Shown here one piece after another: positions 11,422 through 21,859 of a stretch of DNA of 64,000 nt. The notes under the pieces were generated by a model. That model ran no database searches. It worked only from the letters and a program-made list of their open reading frames with translations, and was not told where the DNA came from. This DNA comes from Halopseudomonas formosensis (GTDB lineage Bacteria > Pseudomonadota > Gammaproteobacteria > Pseudomonadales > Pseudomonadaceae). How positions within the stretch are numbered: position 1 is the stretch's first letter; every line of letters starts with the position of its first letter. Location of the stretch: NCBI RefSeq assembly GCF_900115905.1, contig NZ_FOYD01000001.1, positions 124,001-188,000 of the forward strand. The letters run 5' to 3'. The position numbers were made by a program, and so were the translations under genes.

Positions 11422-11921
11422 AAGCTTCAAGCTGTAAGCTTTAAGCGGAAATGCCTGGAGCTGACAGGGAGGTTGGCGTGGATTTTGAGCGGTTGGAGGT
11501 TTGGCGGCGGAGTAAGGATCTATCGGTGGAGTTGTATCGGGGGCTGTCGAGCTGCCTTGATTACGGCTTTCGGAACCAGCTGACCCGTTCGGGGTTGTCG
11601 GTGCCGAGCAATATCGCCGAAGGGATGGAGCGCTCTTCCGATGCAGAGAAGGCTTACTTTCTCAATGTTGCCAAGGGCTCCTGCGCCGAGTTGAGAACAC
11701 AATTACTGATTGGCAAGGAAATCGGCTATCTCGATGCCGCCCTTGCAGATCGCTGGATTACAGAAGCCCGGGAGCTTTCCATGATGCTCGCCGGCCTCAT
11801 TAAAAGAGTCAGCAAGTAAGCTTCAGGCTTCAGGCTGCAAGTGGTAAGCCCAAGCGTTTTCAGCTTTTGGCTTGTCCTTGCGACTTTTGGCTTGTCGCTT
11901 GAAGCTTGCAGCTTGGAGCTT
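11422..11921 (+). mobile_element. Inverted-repeat-bounded four-helix-bundle unit
   Basis: A 500-base unit sits between cysD and cysNC. Its left end (11422-11447, AAGCTTCAAGCTGTAAGC...) is the inverted counterpart of its right end (11896-11921, CGCTTGAAGCTTGCAGC...) with 23 of 26 matches; the three differences are all A/G. Further diverged copies lie just after the gene (11816-11850). The right repeat contains the GGAG that probably serves cysNC. No transposase is encoded. Its status as a mobile unit is inferred from structure and from the bare repeats in the his operon. Confidence 0.55.
11478..11819 (+). CDS. Four-helix bundle protein (S23/Avd-like)
   Basis: Protein of 113 residues from the GTG at 11478, chosen because AGGGAGG lies 5-6 bases upstream and family members begin with FERLEVWRRSKDL. 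An ATG at 11451 would add nine residues. The blocks NIAEGMERSS, FLNVAKGSCAELRTQL and MLAGLIKRV are those of the four-helix bundle family first known from intervening sequences in 23S rRNA and related to the Avd protein of diversity-generating retroelements. Here it is not in rRNA and no reverse transcriptase is nearby. Function unknown; it interrupts cysD-cysNC. Confidence 0.88.
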   Translation: MDFERLEVWRRSKDLSVELYRGLSSCLDYGFRNQLTRSGLSVPSNIAEGMERSSDAEKAYFLNVAKGSCAELRTQLLIGKEIGYLDAALADRWITEARELSMMLAGLIKRVSK

Positions 11922-11927
11922 AGCGAA

Positions 11928-13832
11928 ATGAGTCACCAATCTGATCTGATCAGCCAGGATATCCTGGCCTATCTGGGCCAGCATGAGCGCAAGGAACTGC
12001 TGCGTTTTCTGACCTGTGGCAACGTCGACGATGGCAAGAGCACCTTGATCGGGCGTCTGCTGCACGACTCCAAGATGATCTACGAAGATCACATGGAGGC
12101 CATCACCCGCGACTCGAAGAAGGTCGGCACCACCGGTGAGGAAGTGGATCTGGCGCTGCTGGTCGACGGCCTGCAGGCCGAGCGCGAGCAGGGCATCACC
12201 ATCGACGTGGCCTACCGCTATTTCTCCACGGCCAAGCGCAAGTTCATCATCGCCGACACCCCCGGCCACGAGCAGTACACCCGCAACATGGCCACCGGTG
12301 CCTCCACCTGTGACCTGGCGATCATCCTGATCGACGCCCGCTACGGCGTGCAGAGCCAGACCCGTCGGCACAGCTTCATCGCCTCGCTGCTGGGCATCAA
12401 GCACATCGTCGTGGCGGTGAACAAGATGGACCTGCTGGACTTCGATCAGCAGGTATTCGACCGCATCTGCGCGGACTACAGCGAGTTTGCCAAGGGGCTG
12501 GAAACCCTGGCCGACAGCAGCATCCATTTCGTGCCGATCTCGGCGCTGAAGGGCGACAACGTGGTCAACCGCAGCGAGCGGTCCCCCTGGTATCAGGGCC
12601 CGGCGCTGATGGATATCCTCGAGACCGTGGAAATCGCCGCCGACCGTGACCCCACCGACCTGCGCTTCCCGGTGCAGCTGGTCACCCGTCCGAACCTGAA
12701 CTTCCGCGGCTTTGCCGGCACCATCGCCTCCGGCGTGGTGAACAAGGGTGATGAGCTGGTGGTGCTGCCCTCGGGCAAGACCAGCCGGGTCAAGTCCATC
12801 GTCACCTTCGACGGCGAGCTGGAAGTGGCCGGCGCCGGCCAGGCCGTGACCCTGACCCTGGAAGACGAGATCGACATTTCCCGTGGTGACATGCTCACCC
12901 ACGTGGACAACCGCCCGCGCATCGCCGACCAGTTCCAGGCCAGCCTGGTGTGGATGTCCGAGCAGCCGATGCAGCCAGGCCGCAAGTACGACATCAAGCG
13001 CGCCACCAGCTACACCCCGGGCTCCTTCAGTCGCATCCTCTACCGCCAGGATGTGAATACTCTGGAGAAGCTGAGCGCCTCCGAGCTGGAGCTGAACGAG
13101 ATTGCCCGGGTAGAAGTGTCACTCGAGCAGCCGATTGCCTTTGACGACTACCGCGCCAACCGCACCACCGGCGCCTTCATTGTCATCGACCGCCTGACCA
13201 ATGCCACGGTCGGCGCCGGCATGATCGTCGCCGAGGGGCAGAACGCTGCCGGCACGGCGGGCACACCGGATGAATTTGCCCACGTCAGCCCCGCCGAGCG
13301 CGCCGAGCGCTTCGGTCAGGAGCCGGTCACCCTGCTGTTCACCGGCCTGTCCGGCGCCGGCAAGAGCACCCTGGCCTATGCCGTGGAGCGTCGCCTGTTC
13401 GACCGCGGCCGTGCCTGCTATGTGCTGGACGGCAAGGTGCTGCGTCAGGATCTGAGCAAGGGCATCGGCCGTGACGCCGCCGGCCGTGCTGAGAACCTGC
13501 ACAAGGGCGCGCGGGTGGCCCGGCAGCTTAACCATGCCGGCCTGATCGCCATCGGCGCCTTCACCGCACCAACCGAGGAAAGCCGCGCCCAGGCCCGGCA
13601 TATTCTCGGTGACCGCTGCCTGATGGTGTACCTGGATGCACCGCTGGAAGTCTGCCAGAAGCGCGATCCCTCCGGCCTGTACGCGGCCAACGAGGAAGGC
13701 ACCATCCCGGGCGTGTCCTACCCCTACGAGGTACCCCAGGACGCGGATCTGGTGCTCAACACCGCCGAGCTGGATCTGGTGGACTGTGTGGACAAGGTAC
13801 TGGAGCTGCTGCGCGAGCGTTCCATCATCTGA
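11928..13832 (+). CDS. cysNC: Sulfate adenylyltransferase subunit 1 / APS kinase fusion
   Basis: Bifunctional enzyme: an N-terminal GTPase that drives APS formation with CysD, and a C-terminal kinase converting APS to PAPS. The ATG at 11928 gives 634 residues; an in-frame start at 11841 would read through the repeat DNA and is rejected. The GTPase loop GNVDDGKST spans residues 31-39, followed by [12 protein letters not shown] and NKMDLLDF. The kinase P-loop GLSGAGKST starts near residue 473. The fused form is usual in Pseudomonas. Confidence 0.97.
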   Translation: MSHQSDLISQDILAYLGQHERKELLRFLTCGNVDDGKSTLIGRLLHDSKMIYEDHMEAITRDSKKVGTTGEEVDLALLVDGLQAEREQGITIDVAYRYFSTAKRKFIIADTPGHEQYTRNMATGASTCDLAIILIDARYGVQSQTRRHSFIASLLGIKHIVVAVNKMDLLDFDQQVFDRICADYSEFAKGLETLADSSIHFVPISALKGDNVVNRSERSPWYQGPALMDILETVEIAADRDPTDLRFPVQLVTRPNLNFRGFAGTIASGVVNKGDELVVLPSGKTSRVKSIVTFDGELEVAGAGQAVTLTLEDEIDISRGDMLTHVDNRPRIADQFQASLVWMSEQPMQPGRKYDIKRATSYTPGSFSRILYRQDVNTLEKLSASELELNEIARVEVSLEQPIAFDDYRANRTTGAFIVIDRLTNATVGAGMIVAEGQNAAGTAGTPDEFAHVSPAERAERFGQEPVTLLFTGLSGAGKSTLAYAVERRLFDRGRACYVLDGKVLRQDLSKGIGRDAAGRAENLHKGARVARQLNHAGLIAIGAFTAPTEESRAQARHILGDRCLMVYLDAPLEVCQKRDPSGLYAANEEGTIPGVSYPYEVPQDADLVLNTAELDLVDCVDKVLELLRERSII

Positions 13833-13842
13833 TCCTCCTGCC

Positions 13843-13862
13843 GGCGGGCAGCAATGCCCGCC
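13843..13862 (+). terminator. Weak hairpin after cysNC
   Basis: GGCGGGCA (13843-13850) and TGCCCGCC (13855-13862) form a perfect 8-bp stem with a GCAA loop directly after the cysNC stop. No T-run follows, so intrinsic termination is uncertain. Confidence 0.4.
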
Positions 13863-13931
13863 ACATTGCCGCGCAATTGTGTATCCTGTGCCGCCATTGA
13901 CTGATCAAGGCGGCACCGGAGCACTCCCCTG

Positions 13932-14384
13932 ATGAAACCTGCTGATATCGACTTCATGCGTGAAGCCATCGCCGAAGCGCGCAAGGGCGCGGAACTGGGC
14001 GAGGTGCCCGTGGGCGCCGTTCTGGTGCGTGACGGTCAGATCATCGCCCGCGGCTTCAATCGCCCCATCAGCAGCCACGACCCCAGCGCTCACGCCGAAA
14101 TGGTCGCCCTGCGCGAAGCCGCCCAGAGCGAACAGAACTACCGCCTGCCCGGCACCACCCTCTACGTCACCCTCGAACCCTGCACCATGTGCTCCGGCCT
14201 GCTGGTACACAGCCGCATCACCCGCCTGGTGTTCGGCGCCAGCGAACCCCGCTCCGGTGCCGTCGTCAGCCGCAGCCAGGTACTGGAACAGCCCTGGCTG
14301 AACCACAGGGTGCAGGTCGAGGGTGGGGTGCTGGCGGAGGAGTGTGGGGCGATGCTTACGGAGTTTTTCCGGGCGCGCAGATAG
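13932..14384 (+). CDS. tadA: tRNA-specific adenosine deaminase
   Basis: Zinc deaminase that converts adenosine 34 to inosine in the anticodon of tRNA-Arg(ACG), needed to read CGN codons. The 150-residue protein has the catalytic HAEM motif and the zinc-binding EPCTMC motif, plus the VPVGAVLV strand of the cytidine deaminase fold. Length is normal. It converges with mltF, with only two bases between the stops. Confidence 0.95.
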   Translation: MKPADIDFMREAIAEARKGAELGEVPVGAVLVRDGQIIARGFNRPISSHDPSAHAEMVALREAAQSEQNYRLPGTTLYVTLEPCTMCSGLLVHSRITRLVFGASEPRSGAVVSRSQVLEQPWLNHRVQVEGGVLAEECGAMLTEFFRARR

Positions 14385-14386
14385 AC

Positions 14387-15826
14387 TCAAATCCCCTGCG
14401 GCAACTGCTCCAGAATCCCCGGCGCGTGATACTTGCCATCGGGCATCTGCGGGGTTTCGCCCTGGGGTTGGGTTACCCAGGTGAGGATTTCGTAATAGCG
14501 GCGGATGTTCTGCACATAGTTCACCGGCTCGCCGCCCCGGGCATAGCCGTAGCGGGTCTGGCTGTACCACTGTTTCTTCGACAGCAGCGGCAGGTGGTCC
14601 TTCACATCGATCCAGCGGTCCGGGTCGCGACCGTTGTTGCGGGTGAGAATGCGTGCATCATCCAGATGCCCCAGCCCCACGTTATACGCCGCCAGGGCGA
14701 ACCAGGTGCGGTCGGGTTCGGGAATATCGGTGGACAGCTGGTCGCGTACCCACACCAGATAGCGGGCACCGCCGGCGATGCTCTGCGCCGGGTCCACCCG
14801 GTTGGTCACGCCGACGAACTTGGCGGTGGGCAGGGTCAGCATCATCAGGCCGCGCACCCCGGTGGGGGAGCGGGCATCCGGGTCCCACAGCGATTCCTGA
14901 TAGGCCATGGCCGCCAGCAGGCGCCAGTCCATGCCGTGCTGGTCCGCTGACTGGCGGAACAGTTGCTCGAAGCGCGGCAGCCGCTGCTGCATGTGGCGGG
15001 CGAAGGCGCGGGCGCCGACATAGTCCAGCACGTCGGCATGACCGTAGAAGCGTTCCAGCAACTGGTCCAGGGTGCCGTCTTCGCGGATGCTGTCGAAGAA
15101 GCGGTTCACTTCCTGCAGCAGGCTCTCGTCCTCGCCGCCAGCCAGTGCCCAGGCCATGGGCTGCGCCGGGCCGAGGTCGAAGCCCACATGCAGCGCCGGA
15201 TAGAAGGCCTGGTTGACCAGCAGTTCATTGGAATAGACCACGGTGAAGTCGATTTCGCCGTCATTGACCAGACGCAACAGGTCGACGGTCTCCAGGGTGT
15301 CGGATTCCTCGAACACCAGCTGCGGATGCTCGGCCTGCAGCTCGCGCAGCTGATCGGCCAGGGCGCTGCCCTTGAGTACCGTGATGCGCTTGTCGTAGAG
15401 ATCCTCGAGGCCTTTGGGCTGGCGCTCGCCGCGCCGGTAGATGACCTGCGGGGTAACCTGCAGATAGGGCTCGGAAAACTGTACCTGACCGGCGCGGTTG
15501 GGGTTGGCGGTCAGGCCGGCGGCGGCGATGTGCGGCCCGCGCTCGCGCACCAGCTGATGGTACAGATCATCCAGCGTCGGGCTGGTAATCATCTCCAGCT
15601 CCAGATTCAGGCTGTCGGCAAAGCGCTTGCTCAGCTCGTACTCCAGCCCGGTGTCCCCATGGCGACCCTGGTAATAGGTAGTCGGCGTATTGCGGGTCAA
15701 CACGCGCAGGGTGCCATCCTCGCGCAGCTGCTCGAGACGATTGGGCTGCTCGCAGGCCACCAGAAATACCGAGCACAACAGGGCCAGGGCGGGGGCAGCG
15801 AGATGATTGCGTGGGTGGCGAGACAT
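14387..15826 (-). CDS. mltF: Membrane-bound lytic murein transglycosylase F
   Basis: Cleaves the MurNAc-GlcNAc bond of peptidoglycan to form anhydro ends. The start at 15826 gives 479 residues with a lipoprotein signal ending FLVAC (Cys25); a longer reading to 15904 has no sensible signal. Residues about 35-265 form a periplasmic solute-binding-like module, and the C-terminal third is a lysozyme-like domain with the catalytic Glu in AMAYQESLWDP and the GLMMLT block. Divergent from purL. Confidence 0.95.
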   Translation of the reverse strand: MSRHPRNHLAAPALALLCSVFLVACEQPNRLEQLREDGTLRVLTRNTPTTYYQGRHGDTGLEYELSKRFADSLNLELEMITSPTLDDLYHQLVRERGPHIAAAGLTANPNRAGQVQFSEPYLQVTPQVIYRRGERQPKGLEDLYDKRITVLKGSALADQLRELQAEHPQLVFEESDTLETVDLLRLVNDGEIDFTVVYSNELLVNQAFYPALHVGFDLGPAQPMAWALAGGEDESLLQEVNRFFDSIREDGTLDQLLERFYGHADVLDYVGARAFARHMQQRLPRFEQLFRQSADQHGMDWRLLAAMAYQESLWDPDARSPTGVRGLMMLTLPTAKFVGVTNRVDPAQSIAGGARYLVWVRDQLSTDIPEPDRTWFALAAYNVGLGHLDDARILTRNNGRDPDRWIDVKDHLPLLSKKQWYSQTRYGYARGGEPVNYVQNIRRYYEILTWVTQPQGETPQMPDGKYHAPGILEQLPQGI

Positions 15827-15999
15827 GGCCTCAGTATATGTAAATCCGCACAGGGGCAATAGAGCGGTGGTGTTGCAGGGCGCTACCTCTGGGCAGCCGG
15901 TCATGCCGCTCGCCGGGCAAGATGGCTCCGGCGCGCAACCTGAGGTATCCTATGCGCCTTTCTTTTTTCCACTTCCCGAATCCCGAGGCCGATACCGAC

Positions 16000-18900
16000 A
16001 TGCATATACTGCGTGGAGCCCCAGTCCTTTCCGATTTCCGGCGCAACAAGCTGCTGGCACGTCTGCAACAGCAGGTTCCCGGCGTGAGAGCTGTGTACGC
16101 TGAATTCATGCATTTTGCCGACCTGACCGGTGAGCTGACCGAGCAGGATCAGGCGGTGCTGGACCGGCTGCTCAAGTATGGCCCCTCGGTAGCGGTGGAA
16201 GAGCCCAATGGCAGTCTGGTGCTGGTAGTGCCGCGCTTCGGCACCATCTCGCCCTGGTCGAGCAAGGCCACGGACATCGCCCACAACTGCGGCCTGCGCA
16301 TGATCGACCGCCTTGAGCGGGGTATCGCCTATTACGTTACCGGCGAGCTGAGCAGCGACGACTTGCAGCAGGTCAGGGCGCTGCTGCACGACCGCATGAC
16401 CGAGCAGGCACTGGACAGCGTCGAGGCCGCCGCACAACTGTTCCACCACACCGAGCCCAAGCCCTTCAACCGGGTGGACATCCTCGGTGGCGGCAAGGCC
16501 GCGCTGGAGCAGGCCAACGTCGAACTGGGCCTGGCCCTGGCCGATGACGAGATCGACTACCTGGTGGAAAGCTTCCAGGGACTGGGCCGCAACCCCAGCG
16601 ACGTCGAACTGATGATGTTCGCCCAGGCCAACTCCGAACACTGCCGGCACAAGATCTTCAACGCCAGCTGGGACATCGACGGCGAGGCTCAGGAGAAGAG
16701 CCTGTTCGGCATGATCAAGAACACCTACCAGATGCACAGCGAAGGTGTGCTGTCCGCGTACAAGGACAACGCCGCGGTCATCGAGGGCTTTGTTGCCGGT
16801 CGCTTCTTCCCCGAGCCGGGCACCGGTGAATACCGTGCCCATCAGGAGCCGGTTCACATCCTGATGAAGGTCGAGACCCACAACCACCCGACCGCCATCT
16901 CCCCGTTCTCCGGTGCCTCCACCGGCTCCGGCGGCGAGATCCGCGACGAGGGTGCGACCGGTCGTGGCGGCAAGCCCAAGGCCGGTCTGACCGGCTTTAC
17001 CGTATCCAACCTGCGCATCCCCGGCTTCGAGCAGCCCTGGGAAGAGGACAACGGCAAGCCGGGTCGTATCGTTACCCCGCTGCAGATCATGATCGACGGC
17101 CCGCTGGGCGGTGCCGCATTCAACAACGAGTTCGGCCGTCCCAACCTGACCGGCTACTTCCGTACCTTCGAGCAGACCGTGCAATCGCCCCGCGGCCCGG
17201 AAATCCGTGGCTACCACAAGCCGATCATGATCGCCGGTGGCATGGGCAACATCCGCGCCGAGCACGTCGAGAAGGCCGAAATCCCGGTGGGTGCCAAGCT
17301 GATCGTACTCGGCGGCCCGGCCATGCTGATCGGTCTGGGCGGTGGTGCCGCCTCCTCCATGGCCACCGGCAGCAGCGCCGAGGACCTGGACTTTGCCTCC
17401 GTACAGCGGGAAAACCCGGAAATGGAGCGCCGCTGTCAGGAGGTCATCGACCGCTGCTGGCAGCTGGGCGAGAAGAACCCCATCGCCTTCATCCACGACG
17501 TGGGTGCCGGCGGCCTGTCCAACGCCTTCCCCGAGCTGGTGAATGACGGCGGCCGTGGCGGTATCTTCGAGCTGCGCAATATTCCCAATGACGAGCCGGG
17601 CATGAGCCCGTTGGAAATCTGGTCCAACGAATCCCAGGAACGCTACGTACTGGCTGTGCCGAACGCCGACTTCGAGCGCTTCCAGGCCATCTGCGAGCGC
17701 GAGCGTTGCCCCTTTGCCGTGGTCGGCGAAGCGACCGAAGAGCAGATGCTGGTTCTCAATGACAGCCACTTCGACAACCAGCCGGTGGACATGCCCCTGT
17801 CGGTCCTGCTCGGCAAGCCGCCGCGCATGCACCGCAGCGTGACCCGCGAAGCGGAGCAGGGCGATGACTTCACCGGGGACGTTGCCCTGGAAGAAGCCGC
17901 ACTGCGTGTGCTGCGCCTGCCGGCCGTGGCCAGCAAGAACTTCCTGATCACCATCGGTGACCGCAGCATTACCGGTCTGGTAGCCCGCGACCAGCTGGTC
18001 GGCCCCTGGCAGGTGCCGGTTGCCGACTGCGCCGTTACTGCCAGCAGCTTCGACGTCTACACCGGCGAAGCCATGGCCATGGGCGAGCGCACCCCGCTGG
18101 CCCTGCTCGACGCCCCGGCTTCCGGCCGCATGGCCGTCGCCGAGACGGTAACCAACCTGGCTGCCGCGCGCATCGACAAGCTGTCCGACATTCGCCTGTC
18201 CGCCAACTGGATGGCCGCAGCCGGCCACCCCGGTGAAGACGCCCGTCTGTACGACACCGTCAAGGCCGTGGGCATGGAGCTGTGCCCCGAGCTGGGCATC
18301 ACCATCCCGGTCGGTAAGGACTCCATGTCCATGCAGACCCGCTGGAACGACAACGGTCAGGACAAGAGCGTTACCTCGCCGCTGTCGCTGATCGTCACCG
18401 GTTTTGCTCCGGTACAGGACGTGCGCCGCACCCTGACCCCGCAACTGCGTCTGGACAAGGGCGACACCGACCTGATCCTGATCGATCTGGGCCGTGGCCA
18501 GAACCGCCTGGGCGGCTCGGCACTCGCGCAGGTATATAACCGCATCGGCCAGCAGGCCCCCGACCTGGACGACGCCGAAGACCTCAAGGCCTTCTTCGCC
18601 GTGATCCAGGGTCTGAACCAGGACGACCTGCTGCTGGCCTACCACGACCGCTCCGACGGTGGCCTGCTGGCCACCCTGGCGGAAATGGCCTTTGCCGGTC
18701 ACTGTGGTCTGGACATCAATCTGGACGTACTGGCCGACGCCGCCGACGAGCTGGCACCGGTGCTGTTCAACGAAGAGCTGGGCGCCGTTATCCAGGTGCG
18801 TCAGAGCGACACCGAGGCCGTGCTGGCGCAACTGAGCAGCGCCGGTCTGGGTGACTGCAGCGCGGTCATCGGCCAGCCCCGCGCCGAGCAGGTGCTGAGC

Positions 18901-19893
18901 TTCAACTTCAATGGCGAGCAGGTACTCGGCGGCACCCGCGCCGCCTGGCAGCAGGCCTGGAGCGAGACCAGCTGGCAGATCCAGCGTCTGCGCGACAACG
19001 CCGAATGCGCCGACCAGGAATTCGAACGCCTGGCCGACGACAACAACCCCGGCCTGCGCGCCATGCTCAGCTACGACCCCAACGAGGACGTAGCCGCGCC
19101 CTTCATCAACACCGGCATGCGCCCGGCGGTAGCGATCCTGCGCGAGCAGGGCGTCAACGGTCAGGTGGAAATGGCCGCAGCCTTCACCCGCGCCGGCTTC
19201 ACCGCCATCGACGTGCACATGAGCGACATCCTCAGTGGCCGCGTCGATCTGGCCGACTTCCGTGGTCTGGTCGCCTGTGGCGGCTTCTCCTACGGTGACG
19301 TGCTGGGCGCCGGCGAAGGCTGGGCCAAGTCGATCCTGTTCAACGAACAGGCCCGCCAGGCCTTCAGCGACTTCTTTGCCCGCCCCGACACCTTCACCCT
19401 GGGCGTGTGCAACGGCTGTCAGATGCTGTCCAACCTGCGCGAGCTGATCCCCGGCAGCGAACACTGGCCGCGCTTCGTACGCAACCGCTCCGAGCAGTTC
19501 GAAGCCCGGGTCGCCATGGTCGAGGTCCAGCCCTCGCCGTCGATCTTCCTCAGCGGCATGGTCGGCTCCCGCATGCCGATCGCCATCGCCCACGGCGAAG
19601 GCTATGCCGAGTTTGCCGACAGCACCGCCGTGGACGCCTGCGAAGCCAGCAGCAGCGTCGCCCTGCGCTTCGTCGACAACCACGGCCGCATGACCGACCG
19701 CTACCCGGCCAACCCCAACGGCTCCCCCCGCGGCATCACCGGCCTGACCACCCGCGACGGCCGCGTCACCATCATGATGCCGCACCCGGAACGCGTCTTC
19801 CGCGCAGTCCAGAACTCCTGGTACCCGGACGACTGGAGCGAAGACGGCGCCTGGATGCGCATGTTCCGCAACGCACGGGTCTGGGTAGGCTAA
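16000..19893 (+). CDS. purL: Phosphoribosylformylglycinamidine synthase
   Basis: Large single-chain PurL that converts FGAR and glutamine to FGAM in purine synthesis. The ATG at 16000 gives 1297 residues, the usual gammaproteobacterial size; the in-frame start at 15922 is less likely. The central ATP sites are visible ([32 protein letters not shown]). The C-terminal glutaminase has its nucleophile in GVCNGCQM (Cys1137) and the MPHPERVFR end. A strong terminator follows. Confidence 0.98.
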   Translation: MHILRGAPVLSDFRRNKLLARLQQQVPGVRAVYAEFMHFADLTGELTEQDQAVLDRLLKYGPSVAVEEPNGSLVLVVPRFGTISPWSSKATDIAHNCGLRMIDRLERGIAYYVTGELSSDDLQQVRALLHDRMTEQALDSVEAAAQLFHHTEPKPFNRVDILGGGKAALEQANVELGLALADDEIDYLVESFQGLGRNPSDVELMMFAQANSEHCRHKIFNASWDIDGEAQEKSLFGMIKNTYQMHSEGVLSAYKDNAAVIEGFVAGRFFPEPGTGEYRAHQEPVHILMKVETHNHPTAISPFSGASTGSGGEIRDEGATGRGGKPKAGLTGFTVSNLRIPGFEQPWEEDNGKPGRIVTPLQIMIDGPLGGAAFNNEFGRPNLTGYFRTFEQTVQSPRGPEIRGYHKPIMIAGGMGNIRAEHVEKAEIPVGAKLIVLGGPAMLIGLGGGAASSMATGSSAEDLDFASVQRENPEMERRCQEVIDRCWQLGEKNPIAFIHDVGAGGLSNAFPELVNDGGRGGIFELRNIPNDEPGMSPLEIWSNESQERYVLAVPNADFERFQAICERERCPFAVVGEATEEQMLVLNDSHFDNQPVDMPLSVLLGKPPRMHRSVTREAEQGDDFTGDVALEEAALRVLRLPAVASKNFLITIGDRSITGLVARDQLVGPWQVPVADCAVTASSFDVYTGEAMAMGERTPLALLDAPASGRMAVAETVTNLAAARIDKLSDIRLSANWMAAAGHPGEDARLYDTVKAVGMELCPELGITIPVGKDSMSMQTRWNDNGQDKSVTSPLSLIVTGFAPVQDVRRTLTPQLRLDKGDTDLILIDLGRGQNRLGGSALAQVYNRIGQQAPDLDDAEDLKAFFAVIQGLNQDDLLLAYHDRSDGGLLATLAEMAFAGHCGLDINLDVLADAADELAPVLFNEELGAVIQVRQSDTEAVLAQLSSAGLGDCSAVIGQPRAEQVLSFNFNGEQVLGGTRAAWQQAWSETSWQIQRLRDNAECADQEFERLADDNNPGLRAMLSYDPNEDVAAPFINTGMRPAVAILREQGVNGQVEMAAAFTRAGFTAIDVHMSDILSGRVDLADFRGLVACGGFSYGDVLGAGEGWAKSILFNEQARQAFSDFFARPDTFTLGVCNGCQMLSNLRELIPGSEHWPRFVRNRSEQFEARVAMVEVQPSPSIFLSGMVGSRMPIAIAHGEGYAEFADSTAVDACEASSSVALRFVDNHGRMTDRYPANPNGSPRGITGLTTRDGRVTIMMPHPERVFRAVQNSWYPDDWSEDGAWMRMFRNARVWVG

Positions 19894-19910
19894 CCGCCCA
19901 TCCACCCAAC

Positions 19911-19939
19911 AAAAATCCCGGCCAAGCGCCGGGATTTTT
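19911..19939 (+). terminator. Intrinsic terminator of purL
   Basis: AAAAATCCCGGC (19911-19922) pairs with GCCGGGATTTTT (19928-19939) around a five-base loop, a GC-rich stem ending in a T-run, 17 bases after the purL stop. Confidence 0.9.
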
Positions 19940-19973
19940 GTATGCGCACTTTGCCAGCATGCACATTTCTGCA

Positions 19974-20081
19974 CCCTCTCCCCTTGCGGGGCGAAAGCGG
20001 AATAAGCGAAGCACTGCTTCGCCGCTTGAGCGCCCTGAGCTCTGCGAAGGGCCGGGGCGCGGAGCGGGGCTGGGGAGAGGG
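19974..20081. repeat. Long inverted-repeat intergenic element
   Basis: CCCTCTCCCC (19974-19983) is exactly inverted as GGGGAGAGGG (20072-20081). A perfect inner palindrome GCGAAGCA/TGCTTCGC is centred on 20014. CCCTCTCCC...GGGAGAGGG elements of this kind are scattered in many gammaproteobacterial genomes. The unit lies between the purL terminator and the small lipoprotein gene. Confidence 0.7.
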
Positions 20082-20154
20082 GGGAAAGCCTCCTCACACA
20101 CCCAACTCCCAGAACAACTACAATTCCCCAACACCCACAACCAAAAACCACCCC

Positions 20155-20505
20155 ATGAAAACAACAACCCTAACCGCCATCATCCTCCTAACCACCGCCT
20201 GCACCACCCAAACCACCCACATCTACAAACCCGACGGCAACAAACAATGCGAACCCGCCACCTCCACCCTCGCCAACAGCACCACCCAACTCACCAGCGC
20301 TGGCATTGAAGTCCTCACCTCAAACTGCGCCACCCACACCGGCATGGCCGTAATGACCGTCTGCGGCGCCCCAACCCTCGGCATCCACCTGCACGAAATA
20401 AACGCCAGCGACATACAAAAAGCCAAAGACCTCGGTTACGAAGAAGCCAACAACCTGATCAACCACGAGCAAGGCACAGGCTACGAAATCACCAACTGCC
20501 CCTGA
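20155..20505 (+). CDS. Small hypothetical lipoprotein
   Basis: Protein of 116 residues from the ATG at 20155, with an N-terminal signal MKTTTLTAIILLTTAC that ends in a lipobox-like TTAC (Cys16). The rest is a short periplasmic domain with four more cysteines, a YEEANNLINHEQ helix and the C-terminus YEITNCP. The DNA is unusually rich in C and A with few G on this strand (runs such as CCACCCAAACCACC), unlike its neighbours. No clear ribosome site. Function not recognised. It is the last gene before the integron. Confidence 0.65.
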   Translation: MKTTTLTAIILLTTACTTQTTHIYKPDGNKQCEPATSTLANSTTQLTSAGIEVLTSNCATHTGMAVMTVCGAPTLGIHLHEINASDIQKAKDLGYEEANNLINHEQGTGYEITNCP

Positions 20506-20669
20506 TGCCATTGAAATGGCCAGATGCCGGCATTATGGTTAAAGCCACGCAGGGAATGCAGACACTCTCCTCCAAGGCACCGGACAGCCTTCAATTCCCT
20601 CCAGAATAATTACCGCATATGCCTGAATGCGCGAGGTAGGGCGGTAGCGTGCCTGAAGACCTGAAATGG

Positions 20670-21635
20670 TCAACCCAGTGGGCTCTGCACACCAGCAAAG
20701 CCCTGACCAAGCACATGAGTGTAAATCTGCGTAGTACGGACATCCGCATGGCCCAACAAGGTTTGTACCGTACGAATATCACTACCTCGGCGTAGCAACT
20801 CGGTGGCAAAGGTGTGCCGGAACGTATGGCATCCGACAGGCTTTTCGATGCCCGTACCGCGCACTGCCTGTTTGACGGCCCGCTGAATGGTGCTGACATG
20901 CACATGATGGCGAACGCTCCGACCATCTTCGTCAAGACAGATCCCGCTTGAAGGGAAAAGCCACTGCCAAGCCAGCGAAACAGAAGCGCGTGGATATTTA
21001 CGTCGCAACGCGAAAGGGAGAGACACAGGAACCTTGTACATTTCCTCCTGAGAGCGCCATGCAGCTTCAATCTGCGCTATACGATGCTTAATAGGGATTA
21101 TCAGAGGGGCTGGCAGTAAAGTGGTTCTATCCTTACAACCTTTGCCGTCTCTGACTATGATCGTCTGATTTCGGAAGTCTATATCCTTGACACGCAGACG
21201 GGACGACTCGACCACCCGCAGCCCCGCACCGTACATAAGAGAAGCCAGTAAGCGGTACGGTTGGCCCAGGTGCTCAATGATAGACATGGCCTCCTGGTGG
21301 GTGAGTACCGTCGGCAACCTCGGTGGTCGCTTGACCCTGACTACATCACCGATCGCGCCTAGAGGCTGCTCAAGGACGCGGGCATACAGAAATACAATGG
21401 CATTCAGTGCGAGATTCTGGGTCGCAGCCGCAACTTGACGGTCAGTGGCGAGCCAGCTGAGGAACGCATTCACATCGGACGTTCCCAGCTCAAGAGGGTG
21501 GCGCATGCCGTGGAAGCGGATGAAATAGCGGATCCAATACCAATAGCTTTTCTCCGTGCGGATGCTGTAGTGATTCAAGCGCATCACCGAGCGAAACTGC
21601 TCCCTCAGGCGAAGCTTAGGAGCTAGGCTGTCCAT
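20670..21635 (-). CDS. intI: Integron integrase (tyrosine recombinase)
   Basis: Recombinase of 321 residues that inserts and excises gene cassettes at attI and attC. Catalytic residues are Arg140 (MYGAGLR), His270 and Arg273 (HTFRH), His296 (LLGHADVRTT) and Tyr305 (QIYTHV). Residues 209-229 (ALRRKYPRAS...WQWLFPS) are the extra helix region found in IntI proteins and not in XerC/D, which makes the subfamily call firm. The C-terminus GVQSPL is typical. It appears intact, so the array may still be active. Transcribed away from the cassettes. Confidence 0.96.
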   Translation of the reverse strand: MDSLAPKLRLREQFRSVMRLNHYSIRTEKSYWYWIRYFIRFHGMRHPLELGTSDVNAFLSWLATDRQVAAATQNLALNAIVFLYARVLEQPLGAIGDVVRVKRPPRLPTVLTHQEAMSIIEHLGQPYRLLASLMYGAGLRVVESSRLRVKDIDFRNQTIIVRDGKGCKDRTTLLPAPLIIPIKHRIAQIEAAWRSQEEMYKVPVSLPFALRRKYPRASVSLAWQWLFPSSGICLDEDGRSVRHHVHVSTIQRAVKQAVRGTGIEKPVGCHTFRHTFATELLRRGSDIRTVQTLLGHADVRTTQIYTHVLGQGFAGVQSPLG

Positions 21636-21648
21636 GTGTCGTCCTTTG

Positions 21649-21664
21649 CTGTATTTTTATACAG
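21649..21664. promoter_or_regulatory. LexA (SOS) box at intI promoter
   Basis: CTGTATTTTTATACAG is a perfect CTGTAT-N4-ATACAG palindrome ending 14 bases upstream of the intI start codon. It matches the gammaproteobacterial LexA consensus. SOS control of integrase genes is established for other integrons, so DNA damage should induce this integrase. Confidence 0.9.
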
Positions 21665-21839
21665 TAGTAATAGATGTGCAGAATGACGAAGTCAAGCGAG
21701 TACAAAAGGAATAGAAGTGGTTATGGGTAAGTTGCTGATTTTTAAGGAATTTAATATGGTAGGTAATCCCGGCTATCCGGAGTTATACCGCAGTCATTCT
21801 TATGCATTAGTGCCGCATGCGGTCTAATCACTGTTAGGC
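21665..21839 (+). other. attI region with GTTAGGC core site
   Basis: Non-coding stretch between the intI promoter and the first cassette. The crossover core GTTAGGC is at 21833-21839, with cleavage expected after the G. The exact left limit of attI and its accessory integrase sites cannot be drawn by eye. The cassette promoter Pc should lie here or within intI; no convincing -35/-10 pair was picked. Confidence 0.8.
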
Positions 21840-21859
21840 TCGCAAAAGGAAATTGAAGA

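Noticed and set aside
15901-20151. Minus-strand open frame of 1416 codons opposite purL
   Set aside because: It is antisense to a complete PurL gene, has a low-complexity His/Gly/Ala composition typical of GC-rich shadow frames, and shows no motif.
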